From Arthrobacter sp. B6 (lineage in GTDB: Bacteria; Actinomycetota; Actinomycetes; Actinomycetales; Micrococcaceae), in assembly GCF_001663775.1 (NCBI RefSeq), contig NZ_KV467168.1, positions 2,206,870 to 2,270,869 on the forward strand: a stretch of DNA of 64,000 bases, given 5' to 3'. The notes beneath the pieces were generated by a model. It had not been told where the DNA came from. It did not search any database and saw only the letters and a program-made list of their open reading frames with translations. This document shows, one piece after another, positions 1 to 9,967 of the stretch; the stretch's first letter is position 1, and every line of letters starts with the position of its first letter. The position numbers and the translations under genes are program-made.

Positions 1-204
1 CATCACCGAGCTGGCGCGGAGGTGCGCGGCCACGGAATCGCCGTAGGCGTCGCGGCCGTAGCGGCCGATGAACTGCACCGGATGGTCCAGGCGGGCCAGG
101 CCCACCGCGACGTTAAGGGGGCTGCCGCCCACGTGGGCTTCGATTCCGGAGGCACGCTGGACAACGTCAACAAGGCCCTCGCCGATAACAGTGAGCATGG
201 TCAT
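1..204 (-). CDS. PfkB-family sugar kinase, N-terminal part (runs off the window)
   Basis: The reverse strand encodes 68 residues starting MTMLTVIGEGLVDVV, followed by a GGSPLNVAVGLARL block and GRYGRDAYGD. This is the N-terminal substrate-binding part of ribokinase/fructokinase-type PfkB kinases (the GG-x-x-x-N-x-A motif). The catalytic GAGD region lies beyond the window. The gene is divergent from the sialidase gene, with only 58 bp between the two starts. A fructokinase is the commonest actinobacterial member with this N-terminus, but the substrate cannot be fixed from this fragment. Confidence 0.8.
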   Translation of the reverse strand, partial: MTMLTVIGEGLVDVVQRASGIEAHVGGSPLNVAVGLARLDHPVQFIGRYGRDAYGDSVAAHLRASSVM

Positions 205-262
205 ACTCTGCCAGAGAACCGGCCGCCGAACACGCAGGCAACGCTTCACCTACTATGAAGAT

Positions 263-1996
263 ATGACATCCTACCTCCAGCAGCTGCGGGTTGCCTCACC
301 AGACATTGAACACGTGCTCGCTGTCCGCGGCATCGGCGGCTACCGGCAATACCGGATTCCCGCCCTCGCCGTCTCGCGGAAAGGTACATTGCTGGCAGCC
401 TACGACGGCCGGCCCAACCTGGATGACCTGCCCAGCCCCATCGACCTCCTGCTCCGCCGCAGCACTGACAATGGAATGACCTGGGGCGCCCAGCAGGTGG
501 TGCGGACCGGTGGCGGCCTCAATGGTTACGGCGATCCCAGCCTCCTGGTGGACGCGGACACCGGACGGATCATCCTGTTCCACGCAGCCGGAACGCGCGC
601 CGGGTTCTTTGAGGCCGCGGCCGGGCTCGAGCCCGCTGCCGATGTCCAGCACTGCGATCTCAGCCTTTCGGACGACGACGGCCTGACCTGGCGGCACCGC
701 AGGATCACCGACCAGCTCAAGGTCCGGCCGCCGGGCCACTCCGCCAACCCGGATGAACCGGACATCACCGGCATCTTCGCCGCCGCCGGGCAGGGCATCC
801 ACATCCACGCCGGGCCTTTCCGCGGCCGGCTCGTGCAACAGTTTGTGGTCCTGGCGGGCGGCGAGATCATGGCCGCCTCCGCCTACAGCGACGACCACGG
901 CGGGAACTGGACCCTCGGGGAGCTCATCGGCGCCCGGACGCACGGCTTCAGCCCCAACGAAAACAAGGTGGCCGCCATCCAGGACGGCCGGCTCCTGCTG
1001 CACAGCCGCGGCACGCCGCGCCGCCTTGCCGCGACATCCGACGACGGCGGGGAAACCTGGAGCGCCTTGCGCCCCGTCGAGGACCTTCCGGACCCGGGCG
1101 ACAACGGGTCCCTGGCGCGCTTCGACTACCTGCCCGCCCCGGCCTTCCCGGGACCGGAAGCCGCCGTCGGGAACACCACCGGTTCCTGGCTGCTGGCAAC
1201 CAACAACCACGACACAGCACTGCGGCGCAACACGGTACTCAGCCTGTCCACGGACAACGGACTCAGCTGGCCGGCGAAGCTGGTGCTGTGCCCCGGAAGT
1301 TCGGCATACTCGACGGCCGCCCGGCTCCCCGATGGCAACATCGGCGTCCTCCATGAGCGGCAGGGCTACCGGGAGATCGTGTTCGCTTCGATTCCTGCGG
1401 ATCAGCTGACGGGCTGCCTTCCCGGCGCCGGAAACGCGCCTGCCGGGTCCGGCGGGGACGCGGGACTGCCGCCCGACGACGGCGCAGGCCTGGTGTTCGA
1501 CATGGAACTGCGCTCCATCACCCCCGGACGCCCGACCGTCTGGCGGAACACCGGCGACTTCCATGTGATGGACTCCGGCGGCCAGGACTGGGGCGTCCAC
1601 ACGTGGAAGGAGATTGGCCAGGGCTACTCGGCCGAAGCGGCGCAGGTCATCGGCACGCGTGAGGCGCAGGACCTCAACTATGGCCCCATCATTCCCGGCT
1701 ACAAGGCCGGTGACATCCTCGCTTTCACCGGCCGGGCATGCAACACGGGAACCGTGCCCGTCTCCGGCGTTCGGCTGGCCGGTCCTGGCGCAGACGCTTT
1801 CCCCGCGGCGGATCTTGGCGCCGGGGAGGAGGTCCTCTATTTCACACCCTGCTACACCGTCACGGACAGGGATGTGCGGCAGGGCTACGTTCACCTGGCG
1901 TTTGAGGTGGGAGGCGACCGCAGGGGCACTGCCGTGCGCCGCCGTCGGGCCTTCAGTTTCGATACCCGCACCGGCGAGGTCACGGGACCCAAGTGA
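263..1996 (+). CDS. Exo-alpha-sialidase (GH33-type), no signal peptide
   Basis: Neuraminidase that would release terminal sialic acids from glycoconjugates. The 577-residue protein has the YRIP motif near residue 30 (the arginine of the catalytic triad region) and five Asp-box repeats (STDNGMTW, SDDDGLTW, SDDHGGNW, TSDDGGETW, STDNGLSW), the signature of six-bladed sialidase propellers. Residues from about 420 form an extra beta-rich C-terminal region. I chose the ATG at 263 because the propeller begins directly after it; upstream codons of the longer frame look non-coding. No signal peptide or TM segment is visible at this start, unusual for a sialidase, so it may act on imported oligosaccharides or leave by a non-classical route. 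It heads the sialic acid module and is followed by the importer. Confidence 0.88.
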   Translation: MTSYLQQLRVASPDIEHVLAVRGIGGYRQYRIPALAVSRKGTLLAAYDGRPNLDDLPSPIDLLLRRSTDNGMTWGAQQVVRTGGGLNGYGDPSLLVDADTGRIILFHAAGTRAGFFEAAAGLEPAADVQHCDLSLSDDDGLTWRHRRITDQLKVRPPGHSANPDEPDITGIFAAAGQGIHIHAGPFRGRLVQQFVVLAGGEIMAASAYSDDHGGNWTLGELIGARTHGFSPNENKVAAIQDGRLLLHSRGTPRRLAATSDDGGETWSALRPVEDLPDPGDNGSLARFDYLPAPAFPGPEAAVGNTTGSWLLATNNHDTALRRNTVLSLSTDNGLSWPAKLVLCPGSSAYSTAARLPDGNIGVLHERQGYREIVFASIPADQLTGCLPGAGNAPAGSGGDAGLPPDDGAGLVFDMELRSITPGRPTVWRNTGDFHVMDSGGQDWGVHTWKEIGQGYSAEAAQVIGTREAQDLNYGPIIPGYKAGDILAFTGRACNTGTVPVSGVRLAGPGADAFPAADLGAGEEVLYFTPCYTVTDRDVRQGYVHLAFEVGGDRRGTAVRRRRAFSFDTRTGEVTGPK

Positions 1997-2038
1997 GAGA
2001 GCATCCAGCGGAATGCTGCAGAAAGTGAGAGAGCATCC
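1991..2038 (+). repeat. 16-bp direct repeat, period 32, at the sialidase stop
   Basis: AAGTGAGAGAGCATCC occurs at 1991-2006 and again, identical, at 2023-2038. The first copy contains the TGA stop of the sialidase. The spacer between copies can pair with parts of the repeat (GCATCC against GGAATGC). It may be a fragment of a dispersed intergenic repeat or a transcript-end structure. Function not known. Confidence 0.6.
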
Positions 2039-2072
2039 GGGGCCGCTGGAAGGGCGTGTGACCAAGTGGAGC

Positions 2073-2123
2073 TTGACGCGGGGATGTGATGGCCCTTACA
2101 GTCGTCTTATAGCTCGGACGTCC
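2073..2123 (+). promoter_or_regulatory. Candidate sigA promoter and palindrome upstream of the importer genes
   Basis: TTGACG (2073-2078) and TACAGT (2097-2102) are separated by 18 bp and match a vegetative actinobacterial promoter. Directly downstream lies the palindrome GGACGTCC (2116-2123), flanked by further partial symmetry, placed where a repressor would block initiation. It would drive the binding protein gene at 2161 and the six genes after it. No regulator gene is in this module, so the cognate factor is unknown. Confidence 0.45.
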
Positions 2124-2160
2124 TACATCCGATAAACACCCTGGAATGGCGAGGCACCCT

Positions 2161-3786
2161 ATGAACACGACTCTTAAGAACCTGCCGCTGGTCAATGACG
2201 CCAGCCGCCGGAACTTCCTCAAGCTGACCGGAGCCATGGGCGCCGCTGCAGCCTTCACCGCTTCCGTCGCCGCCTGCGGCAGCCCGGCAGCGACCACCAC
2301 AACCGGCGGCTCCGCGAGCGCCGGTGCAGTGAACAAGGACCTCACCATCGAGGCGGGCATCTCCTACGCCCTCTCCACCGGATTCGATCCCCTGAGCTCC
2401 TCGGGTGCCACGCCGATGGCCGCCAACCTGCACATCTTCGAAGGCCTTGTTGAGCTGCACCCGGCCACCCGCGAACCGTACAACGCCCTGGCGGCAGCCG
2501 ACCCCAAGAAGGTCAATGACACCACCTACCAGGTGACCATCCGGGACGGCGCCAAGTTCCACGATGGCTCTCCGGTCACCACCGAGGATGTGGCCTTCTC
2601 CTTCACCCGCGTGCTGGACCCGGCCAACAAGTCCCTGTTCTCCCAGTTCATCCCGTTCATCCAGGACGTCAAGCCCGTTGACGACAAGACCGTGGAGTTC
2701 ACCCTCAAGTACGCCTTCCCCGGCTTCGGACCGCGCATCTCCGTGGTGAAGATTGTCCCCAAGGCCCTGGCCACGGACCTGAAGGCCTTCGACGCCGCTC
2801 CCGTCGGCACCGGCCCCTACAAACTCGTCTCCGCCGTCAAGGACGACAAGATCGTCTTCGAAGCCTTCGCCGACTACAACGGCCCCAAGCCGGCATTGGC
2901 GAAGGGCATGACCTGGCTCCTGCTCTCGGATGCCGCAGCCCGCGTCACCGCCGTCCAGTCCGGCCGCGTCCAGGCCATCGAGGACGTCCCCTACCTTGAC
3001 ATCGACGGCCTGAAGTCCAAGGTCAAGGTCGAATCAGTGCAGTCCTTCGGCCTGATGTTCCTGATGTTCAACTGCAACAAGGCCCCGTTCAACAACAAGC
3101 TGGTCCGCCAGGCCCTGCACTACGGCCTGGACAAGGACGCCATCATCAAGAAAGCCCTGTTCGGCAACGCCAAGGCCGCCAGTTCCTACTTCCAGGAAGG
3201 CCACCCGGATTACGTCAAGGCCAAGAACGTCTACGGCTACGACGCCAAGAAGGCCGAAGAGCTGCTGAAGGAAGCCGGCGTCACGAGCCTCGAATTCGAG
3301 CTGCTCACCACGGACACCGCCTGGGTGAAGGATGTTGCTCCGCTGATCCTCGAATCCTGGAACAAGATCCCGGGCGTGAAGGCCTCCGTGAAGAGCATCC
3401 AGTCAGGGGCGCTGTACACCGACCTGGTCGGTGCCGGCGACTACTCAGTGGTCGCCGCCCCGGGCGATCCGTCCGTCTTCGGCAACGACGCTGACCTGCT
3501 GCTGAGCTGGTTCTACTCGGGCGCCACCTGGATGGAGAAGCGGGCCTACTGGACTGCCCCGGAGCGGGCCAGGCTGCAGGAGCTGATGGACAAGGGCTCC
3601 CAGGCCGCCGGGGCGGACGCCAAGAAGATCACCGGCGAGATTGTGGACCTCGTGTCCGACGAACTCCCGCTCTACCCGATCTTCCACCGCCAGCTGCCCT
3701 CCGCCTGGGACGACAAGAAGCTCAACGGCTTCAAGCCCCTCCCCACTACCGGCATGTCGTTCATCGACGTCGGACGCACCGCCTAG
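2161..3786 (+). CDS. ABC importer substrate-binding lipoprotein (SBP_bac_5; sialic acid type)
   Basis: Extracytoplasmic solute-binding protein of the peptide/nickel family (541 residues). The start at 2161 gives a twin-arginine stretch SRRNFLK (R16-R17), a short hydrophobic segment and a lipobox SVAAC with the anchoring Cys39, so it is probably a Tat-exported lipoprotein. An upstream in-frame ATG at 2146 is possible but has no better ribosome site. Family members of this class bind peptides or nickel, but the SatA/SiaE branch binds sialic acid; lying between a sialidase and nanA/nanE-like genes strongly favours that ligand here. Followed by two permease and two ATPase modules in the same direction. 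Confidence 0.88.
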   Translation: MNTTLKNLPLVNDASRRNFLKLTGAMGAAAAFTASVAACGSPAATTTTGGSASAGAVNKDLTIEAGISYALSTGFDPLSSSGATPMAANLHIFEGLVELHPATREPYNALAAADPKKVNDTTYQVTIRDGAKFHDGSPVTTEDVAFSFTRVLDPANKSLFSQFIPFIQDVKPVDDKTVEFTLKYAFPGFGPRISVVKIVPKALATDLKAFDAAPVGTGPYKLVSAVKDDKIVFEAFADYNGPKPALAKGMTWLLLSDAAARVTAVQSGRVQAIEDVPYLDIDGLKSKVKVESVQSFGLMFLMFNCNKAPFNNKLVRQALHYGLDKDAIIKKALFGNAKAASSYFQEGHPDYVKAKNVYGYDAKKAEELLKEAGVTSLEFELLTTDTAWVKDVAPLILESWNKIPGVKASVKSIQSGALYTDLVGAGDYSVVAAPGDPSVFGNDADLLLSWFYSGATWMEKRAYWTAPERARLQELMDKGSQAAGADAKKITGEIVDLVSDELPLYPIFHRQLPSAWDDKKLNGFKPLPTTGMSFIDVGRTA

Positions 3787-3923
3787 CAACCCCTGGTTGC
3801 CAGGCACCACCAACTCGACGCAGCAGGGGGGCTGTGGCCCGCTGGCCATGGCCCCCCTGGGCCGAGAAGCACCACCCCGTGACGCGGCCCCACCGCGGCA
3901 CACCCAACAAACCGGAGAACAAA

Positions 3924-4880
3924 TTGGTCACGATATTGCGTCTGCTCGGCCGCAGGCTCGCAGCACTGCCATTGATGATCCTGGGCATCACCCTGCTGGT
4001 CTTCCTCGTCCTGCAGGCCGCTCCCGGCGACCAGGCCAGCTCAGCCCTGGGCGAAGGCGCCAGCGAAGAGGCGAAGCAGCAGTACCGCCAGGAAAACGGC
4101 CTGAACGACCCGCTGGTCGTCCAGTACTTTGCCTTCCTTGGCAAGCTGCTGCAGTTCGACCTCGGTGTCACCACCCCGCCGGCAAAGTCGGTGGCCTCCA
4201 TGATCGGCTCCGCGTTTCCCCTGACGCTGCAGCTGACCTTCCTGGGCGTCATCATCGCGATCGTCCTGTCCCTCGCCTTCGGCATCCTCGGCGCCCTCCA
4301 CCGGGACAAATGGCAGGACCAGCTGGTCCGCGTCTTCTCGATCGCCGCGATCGCCACGCCGTCGTTCTGGCTGGGCATCCTGCTGATCCAGTGGTTCGCC
4401 CTCGGTGCCAGCCCCATGTTCCCTTCGGGCGGCATCGCGACGCCGGAATCCGGCTTTGGCGGCTGGCTCAACTCGATGGCCCTTCCGGCCCTCGCCCTGG
4501 GCATCCCCGTCTCTGCCTCCCTGATCCGCGTGGTCCGCACCTCGATGGTGGAGGAACTGGACCGTGACTACGTCCGGACAGCCATCGGCAACGGCGTCCC
4601 CTACCGCGAAGTCGTCTCCAGGAACGTCCTGCGCAACGCCCTGGTCACACCGGTGACCGTGCTGGGACTGCGCGTGGGCTACCTGCTGGGCGGCGCCGTC
4701 GTGATTGAAATGATCTTTGCCCTGCCCGGCATGGGCCAGCTCATCCTCAACGGAATCACCAACCTGGACGTGAACCTGGTCCAGGGCGTGGTGCTCACCA
4801 TCTCCGTCACCTTCGTACTGGTGAACATCGTGGTGGACCTCCTGTACCTGCTCATCAACCCCCGAATCAGGACGGTATAG
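3924..4880 (+). CDS. ABC importer permease, DppB type
   Basis: Inner-membrane permease of the dipeptide-type importer (318 residues from the TTG at 3924). I chose this start because GGAG (3914-3917) sits 6 nt upstream and the next residues (TILRLLGRR) lead straight into the first TM segment; the longer frame back to 3834 adds a proline-rich non-conserved stretch. Six TM segments are evident, with the EAA-like loop around DYVRTAIGNGVP and the C-terminal LYLLINPRIR typical of DppB. It ends 3 bp before the next permease-ATPase gene and should be translated together with it. Confidence 0.88.
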   Translation: MVTILRLLGRRLAALPLMILGITLLVFLVLQAAPGDQASSALGEGASEEAKQQYRQENGLNDPLVVQYFAFLGKLLQFDLGVTTPPAKSVASMIGSAFPLTLQLTFLGVIIAIVLSLAFGILGALHRDKWQDQLVRVFSIAAIATPSFWLGILLIQWFALGASPMFPSGGIATPESGFGGWLNSMALPALALGIPVSASLIRVVRTSMVEELDRDYVRTAIGNGVPYREVVSRNVLRNALVTPVTVLGLRVGYLLGGAVVIEMIFALPGMGQLILNGITNLDVNLVQGVVLTISVTFVLVNIVVDLLYLLINPRIRTV

Positions 4881-4883
4881 CTC

Positions 4884-7028
4884 ATGCGCAGCAAGCTCGC
4901 TGAACGGCTGAGTGCCCCGGGCATCCGTTTCAAGGCCCTGCCCTGGGGCTCACGCATCGCCCTCCTCTTCCTCATCATGATTGTGCTCGCGGCCGTGTTC
5001 GCACCGGTCATCGCCCCGCACGATCCGCTGGAGACCTTCATCCCGGCCACCCCGCCGGGAGCCGAGCACTTCTTCGGCACCGACCGGCTGGGCCGCGACA
5101 TCTTCTCCCGCCTGCTGTTCGGCGCCCAGTCCTCGCTTCTGATCGGCCTCGGCGCCGTGATCCTGGCCATCCTGGTGGGCGCCCTGCTGGGCTCCTTCGC
5201 GGCGACGTCCAGCAAGGCCGTGAACGAACTGATCATGCGCCTCATGGACATCCTGATGGCGTTCCCGGGTATCGCCCTGGCCGCCGTGCTGCTGGCGGCG
5301 TTCGGCAACTCGGTTCCCACCATCATCATCGCGATCGCCATCATCTACACCCCGCAGCTGGCCCGCGTGGTCCGCGCCAACGTGCTGTCCCAGTACGGCG
5401 AGGACTACGTCCGTGCCGAGCGCGTGATCGGCGCCGGCCGCTTCTACATCCTGCTCAAGCACATTGTGCGCAACACCGCGGCTCCCGTCCTGGTCTTCGC
5501 CACGGTCATGGTGGCCGACGCCATCATCCTCGAGGCCTCGCTGTCCTTCCTCGGTGCCGGCGTGCAGGATCCCGCACCCTCGTGGGGCAACGTGATTTCC
5601 TACGGCCGCAACCTGGTCCTGTCCGGCGGCTGGTGGGCCACCACCTTCGCCGGTGCCACCATCCTGCTGACCGTGCTCTCGCTGAACATCCTCGCCGAAG
5701 GCCTCACCGACGCGATGGTGAACCCGAGACTGCGCAAGGCAGTGACAGTGAAGGACGACGACGGTTCGGCAGCGGCAGTTTCCGGCGCAGCGGTGGGTGC
5801 CGCCGTCGAACCTGTTGATACCCAGGTGGCGACGTCCGTGGCCCAGCCGTCGGTAGTGGAGGAACACGAGCTCGACACCGTCCGCGCCTCCTACGGTGAT
5901 GTCCTCACCGAGGAGCACTACAACGAGGCCGCCATCCTTTCCGATCCTAAGCTCGCCGCGGCGAACCCGCACCTGCTGCTGGACAGGGAACTGGAACTGC
6001 TCTCCGCCATCGAGGCCCAGCGCACTGACCGCCTCCCCCAGGTTCCGGCCGGCGCCCGCACCGTCCTGGAGGTCAGGAACCTGTCCATCCGGTTCCCCGG
6101 CCGCTTCGGCGACACCGCGATCGTGGACAACGTCTCCTTCACGGTCCGCGAAGGCGAAACCATGGGCCTGGTGGGCGAATCCGGCTGCGGCAAGTCCATC
6201 ACCTCCCTCGCGGTCATGGGCCTGCTGCCCAGGACCGCGGAGGTCACCGGATCCATCACATTCGACGGCAAGGAACTCCTGGATCCTGCCACCAGGCACA
6301 GCAGCACCAAAGCCTATGAGGGCCTGCGCGGCGAGCAGATCGCCATGGTCTACCAGGACGCCCTGAGCTCCCTGAACCCGTCCATGAAGATCAAGGACCA
6401 GATGGAGCAGTTGACCAAGCGCGGCGGCCGGAAGACCCCCACCGAGCTGCTGGAAATGGTCAAGCTCGATCCCGTCCGCACGCTCGCCAGCTACCCGCAC
6501 GAGCTCTCCGGCGGCCAGCGCCAGCGCGTGCTGATCGCCATGGCTCTGTCCCGCTCGCCGAAGATCGTGGTGGCCGATGAGCCCACCACCGCCCTGGACG
6601 TCACCGTCCAGAAACAGGTGGTGGACCTGCTCAACGAACTCCGTGAACAGCTCGGCTTCGCTATGGTCTTCGTCAGCCACGACCTCGCCCTGGTGGCATC
6701 CCTGGCCCACCGCATCACGGTGATGTACGCCGGCCAGGTGGTGGAGTCCGCCCAGGCTTCGGAGTTGCTGCAGAACCCCAGGCACGAATACACCCGTGGG
6801 CTGCTGGGTGCCGTCCTTTCCATTGAGGCCGACGCCGTCCGCCTGCACCAGATCCCCGGCACCGTGCCGTCACCACGCGACTTCGCGCCGGGTGACCGCT
6901 TCGCCCCGCGGTCCCTGCGGTCCGACGCCGACCCCAACCAGCAGCTGGTCCTCACCTCCGTCGGCGCCGCCGGCCGCGGGGATGCCGACCACTATTGGGC
7001 GAGCCACCTGAAGGAGGATGCAAAATGA
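4884..7028 (+). CDS. Fused ABC permease (DppC) and ATPase (DppD), sialic acid importer type
   Basis: A 714-residue fusion. Residues 1-290 are a DppC-type permease ([14 protein letters not shown] near residue 70, EAA loop [12 protein letters not shown]). Residues about 290-395 are a charged linker. Residues 395-690 are an ABC ATPase with Walker A GESGCGKS (431-438), signature LSGGQ (541-545), Walker B VVADEPT and the switch VSHD, ending in the oligopeptide-type C-terminal region. The reading frame is open throughout, so the fusion is real in this sequence rather than a frameshift. Permease-ATPase fusions of this kind are known in the corynebacterial sialic acid importer SiaEFGI (recalled, not checked). 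Ends in an ATGA overlap with the next ATPase. Confidence 0.9.
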   Translation: MRSKLAERLSAPGIRFKALPWGSRIALLFLIMIVLAAVFAPVIAPHDPLETFIPATPPGAEHFFGTDRLGRDIFSRLLFGAQSSLLIGLGAVILAILVGALLGSFAATSSKAVNELIMRLMDILMAFPGIALAAVLLAAFGNSVPTIIIAIAIIYTPQLARVVRANVLSQYGEDYVRAERVIGAGRFYILLKHIVRNTAAPVLVFATVMVADAIILEASLSFLGAGVQDPAPSWGNVISYGRNLVLSGGWWATTFAGATILLTVLSLNILAEGLTDAMVNPRLRKAVTVKDDDGSAAAVSGAAVGAAVEPVDTQVATSVAQPSVVEEHELDTVRASYGDVLTEEHYNEAAILSDPKLAAANPHLLLDRELELLSAIEAQRTDRLPQVPAGARTVLEVRNLSIRFPGRFGDTAIVDNVSFTVREGETMGLVGESGCGKSITSLAVMGLLPRTAEVTGSITFDGKELLDPATRHSSTKAYEGLRGEQIAMVYQDALSSLNPSMKIKDQMEQLTKRGGRKTPTELLEMVKLDPVRTLASYPHELSGGQRQRVLIAMALSRSPKIVVADEPTTALDVTVQKQVVDLLNELREQLGFAMVFVSHDLALVASLAHRITVMYAGQVVESAQASELLQNPRHEYTRGLLGAVLSIEADAVRLHQIPGTVPSPRDFAPGDRFAPRSLRSDADPNQQLVLTSVGAAGRGDADHYWASHLKEDAK

Positions 7029-7831
7029 GCATTTCCACCGGCAAGCCGGTCATCGAGCTCAAGGACGTGAAGGTCCACCACCACGCACGCGGCGGCGGGC
7101 TCTTCCGCCCGAACATCGTCAAAGCCGTTGACGGCGTCGACTTCAGCATCAGCCGCGGCGAAACCGTGGGCATCGTGGGCGAGTCCGGCTGCGGCAAGTC
7201 CACGCTCGCGTCAGTGCTGGTGGGGCTGCAGGCCCCGACATCGGGCGAAGTGCTTTTCCACGGCAAGCCCGCCATCAAACGGAACGCGGCCATGCGCAAG
7301 GAATTCGGCCGCTCAGTGTCCGTGGTCTTCCAGGACCCGGCCACCGCGCTGAACCCGCGCATGACAGTGCAGGACATCCTCACCGACCCCCTGCAGATCC
7401 ACGGCATCGGCACGGCCGCCACCCGCGCGGCCAAGGTCAGGGAACTGCTGGCCCTCGTGGGCCTGCCGCAGTCCGCGGCCGAGGTGACGCCGTCGCAGGT
7501 TTCCGGCGGCCAGCGCCAGCGTGTGGCGATCGCCCGCGCCCTGGCCCTGGATCCGGACATCATCGTGGCGGACGAGCCGACGTCGGCCCTGGACGTTTCA
7601 GTCCGGGCGCAGGTGCTGAACCTGCTCTCTGACCTGAAGACCCAGCTGAACCTCGGCATGGTGTTCATCTCCCACGACATCCAGACCGTCCGCTACGTCT
7701 CGGACCGGATCTGCGTCATGTACTTCGGCAAGATCGTGGAACAGGGCCCCGCGGCGCAGGTCTTCGACAGCCCCGCCAACGACTACACCAAGAAGCTGCT
7801 GGGCGCCGCCCCGAGCCTCCTCCACATCTAG
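7025..7831 (+). CDS. ABC importer ATPase, DppF type
   Basis: Second ATPase of the importer (268 residues). Walker A GESGCGKS, signature VSGGQRQRV, Walker B IIVADEPT and switch ISHD are all intact, with the VVFQDPATALNPRMTV Q-loop region of DppF-like proteins. The ATG at 7025 overlaps the stop of the fused subunit by 4 nt and has a strong AAGGAGG site (7011-7017). With the preceding three genes it completes a two-permease, two-ATPase importer. Confidence 0.9.
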   Translation: MSISTGKPVIELKDVKVHHHARGGGLFRPNIVKAVDGVDFSISRGETVGIVGESGCGKSTLASVLVGLQAPTSGEVLFHGKPAIKRNAAMRKEFGRSVSVVFQDPATALNPRMTVQDILTDPLQIHGIGTAATRAAKVRELLALVGLPQSAAEVTPSQVSGGQRQRVAIARALALDPDIIVADEPTSALDVSVRAQVLNLLSDLKTQLNLGMVFISHDIQTVRYVSDRICVMYFGKIVEQGPAAQVFDSPANDYTKKLLGAAPSLLHI

Positions 7832-7868
7832 CTTTCCCCTCATCAGCTACAACCAACGGAGAATTCAC

Positions 7869-8798
7869 GTGCCTACCCAGTTCCAGGGCGTCATCCCGCC
7901 CGTCGTCACCCCCCGCCACGCGGACGGCAGCATCGACACCGCCTCGCTGCAGAACCTCACCAAGCACCTGCTCGACGGCGGCGTGTCCGGACTTTTTGTC
8001 CTGGGCTCCTCCGCCGAGGTCCCCTACATGACCAACGCGGAGCGTGAACTGGTGGTCAGCACCATCGCGGAGGCCAACGCATCTGCTGGTGCTAAAGCGG
8101 TGCCCCTGATTGTGGGTGCCAACGAGCAGACCACCCAGCGTGTGATCGAGGAGGCACGGAAAGTCGTGGATCTCGGGGCGGACGCCATCGTGGTCACCTC
8201 CATGTACTACGCCATCGGCAACGCGGAGGAGACCGAAACGCACTTCCGCACCATCCACGCCGCGGTCGACAAACCGATCTTCGCGTACGACGTTCCCGTC
8301 CGCACGCACTTCAAGCTCCCCACCGACCTGCTGGTCCGCCTGGGCCGCGACGGCGTGATCGCCGGCGTCAAGGACTCCTCCGGCGACGACGTCTCGTTCC
8401 GCCAGCTGCTCCTGGCGGCGCGCGGCATCGACAACTTCGACATCTTCACCGGCCACGAAGTGGTGGTTGACGGCGCCCTCCTGGGTGGCGCACAGGGCGT
8501 AGTCCCCGGCCTCGGCAACGTTGACCCCCGCGGCTACCGCAACCTGTTCGACGCCGCACAGGCCGGCGACTGGGCCAAGGCCGCCGCCGAACAGGACCGG
8601 CTCGCGGACCTGTTCGAAATCGTCTACACCCCCAACGGCCGCGTCTCCGGCGGGGCCGCCGGGCTCGGGGCGTTCAAAACCGCACTGCAGATCATGGGCG
8701 TCATCGAATCCAACACCATGAGCGTGCCCATGCCTTCGTTGAACGAAAGCGAGACCACCGCCATCAAAGTCATCCTGGAACGCAACGGCCTGGTGTAG
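7869..8798 (+). CDS. nanA: DapA/NanA-family aldolase, probable N-acetylneuraminate lyase
   Basis: Class I aldolase of the dihydrodipicolinate synthase superfamily, 309 residues. The catalytic Tyr140 (FAYDVPVR) and Schiff-base Lys168 (GVIAGVKDSS) are present. The substrate loop reads GSSAE (46-50) where DapA has GTTGE, so lysine biosynthesis is unlikely. Starting at GTG 7869 behind a GGAG site. Placed after a sialidase and importer and before a ROK kinase and NanE, the economical role is cleavage of sialic acid to N-acetylmannosamine and pyruvate. Other pyruvate aldolases of the family cannot be excluded on sequence alone. Confidence 0.75.
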   Translation: MPTQFQGVIPPVVTPRHADGSIDTASLQNLTKHLLDGGVSGLFVLGSSAEVPYMTNAERELVVSTIAEANASAGAKAVPLIVGANEQTTQRVIEEARKVVDLGADAIVVTSMYYAIGNAEETETHFRTIHAAVDKPIFAYDVPVRTHFKLPTDLLVRLGRDGVIAGVKDSSGDDVSFRQLLLAARGIDNFDIFTGHEVVVDGALLGGAQGVVPGLGNVDPRGYRNLFDAAQAGDWAKAAAEQDRLADLFEIVYTPNGRVSGGAAGLGAFKTALQIMGVIESNTMSVPMPSLNESETTAIKVILERNGLV

Positions 8799-8910
8799 TT
8801 GGCCGTGGCAGGGGGCGCGCTGGGCATGCTCCTTTTGCCGGCTGCTGCGCTCGTTCCTCACGCAACAACGCAGCCTACGCAAAAGAACCATGGCCAGCGC
8901 GGCCAGACCA

Positions 8911-8924
8911 GGCACTTAAGTGCC
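8911..8924. promoter_or_regulatory. 14-bp palindrome in the 200-bp gap before the ROK kinase
   Basis: GGCACTTAAGTGCC is a perfect palindrome about 75 bp upstream of the kinase start. A second symmetric element, TGGCC-N5-GGCCA, lies at 8891-8905. They could be an operator for an internal promoter or small hairpins at the end of the nanA transcript. No T-run follows, so an intrinsic terminator is less likely. Confidence 0.35.
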
Positions 8925-8998
8925 GGCAAGGCGGCGGGTTGGCGCCGACCCAGCCACAACGAACCTAACCCGCACTTAAGAGAACATAGGGACAAGTC

Positions 8999-9967
8999 AT
9001 GCTGTACGCGATCGGTGTTGATCTTGGTGGCACTAAGACTGCTGCCGGGGTTGTTTCCGGGGATGGGGAGGTCTTGTTTTCGGAGACCGTTCCTACGCTG
9101 AACCGCGACGGTGGCGGGGCGATCCTGGATGCTACTGCGGCACTGGTTTCGGGGCTCATCGCGCGGGCCGCGGCCGCCGGGACCGCCGTCGAGCACGTTG
9201 GCGTTGGGTCTGCCGGCGTTATTGATGCGTCGCGCGGGGTGGTGGTTTCTGCAACTGATGCCATTCGGGGGTGGGCCGGGACTGAACTGGCTGCCGGGCT
9301 TGCTTCGCGGCTGGGCTTGCCGCCGTCGGCCGTTCACGCCGTGAACGACGTCCATGCCCATGCGCTTGGGGAAGCGTGGACCGGTGCGGCTGCCGGAACG
9401 GCGAGTTCGCTCCTGGTGGCCTTCGGCACCGGCGTCGGGGGCAGCTTTGTTTTGCAGGGGCGTCCTGTCCTGGGTCACCGGCATGTGGGAGGGCACGTGG
9501 GGCACTTTGCCTCCCCGTACGCGTTCGACGGCGGCACCCCGCTCCCCTGCGTCTGCGGCGGTTCCGGCCACGTGGAGGCCATCGCCTCCGGCCCTGCGGT
9601 GCGCGATGCGTATGTCCGCTTCGGCGGGCCGGCGGCGGCCCCGGACGCCCGAGCCGTCTTTGCCTTTGCTGCCAACGGCGATCCTTGGGCTGTGCGGGCG
9701 GTCGGAGTGGGAGCTGCCGCGGCCGGCCAGGCCGTGGGTGGCCTCGCCAACATCCTTGATCCCGAAGTAGTGGTGGTTTCCGGCGGCCTGGCCGACGCCG
9801 GCGGGCCCTGGTGGCGGCCCATGGAGCTGGCCCTGCGCTCCGAGCTGCTTCCCTCCCTCGCGGATCTGCCCGTCCTCCCGGCGGCCCTTGGCAACGCCGC
9901 CGCCATGGTGGGCGCAGCCAGCCTTGTCCTCGCCGCCGCCCCTACGCCCCAAAGGAACCGACTGTGA
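8999..9967 (+). CDS. nanK: ROK-family kinase, probable N-acetylmannosamine kinase
   Basis: Sugar kinase of 322 residues. ATP-binding GVDLGGTK begins at residue 6, the catalytic aspartate is Asp117 (VNDVHAHALGE), and the zinc motif reads CVCGGSGHVE with a His where many ROK proteins have the third Cys. It is followed by NanE with stop and start overlapping (GTG at 9964), which supports phosphorylation of ManNAc to ManNAc-6-phosphate. The first 400 bp use many T- and G-ending codons, unlike the C-rich codons of nanA and nanE on either side, which suggests a separate origin for that part. A glucokinase-like specificity remains possible. Confidence 0.78.
   Translation: MLYAIGVDLGGTKTAAGVVSGDGEVLFSETVPTLNRDGGGAILDATAALVSGLIARAAAAGTAVEHVGVGSAGVIDASRGVVVSATDAIRGWAGTELAAGLASRLGLPPSAVHAVNDVHAHALGEAWTGAAAGTASSLLVAFGTGVGGSFVLQGRPVLGHRHVGGHVGHFASPYAFDGGTPLPCVCGGSGHVEAIASGPAVRDAYVRFGGPAAAPDARAVFAFAANGDPWAVRAVGVGAAAAGQAVGGLANILDPEVVVVSGGLADAGGPWWRPMELALRSELLPSLADLPVLPAALGNAAAMVGAASLVLAAAPTPQRNRL

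Noticed and set aside
296..2065. 589-codon open frame antisense to the sialidase
   Set aside because: Low-complexity Gly/Val/Arg-rich translation with no domain; the sense strand has five Asp boxes. A shadow caused by high GC.
4950..6848. 632-codon open frame antisense to the permease-ATPase fusion
   Set aside because: His/Gly/Asp-rich composition typical of antisense frames; the sense strand has intact ABC motifs.
7716..9952. Long minus-strand open frames (399 and 364 codons) across nanA and the ROK gene
   Set aside because: Antisense shadows of well-supported genes, no ribosome sites or motifs.
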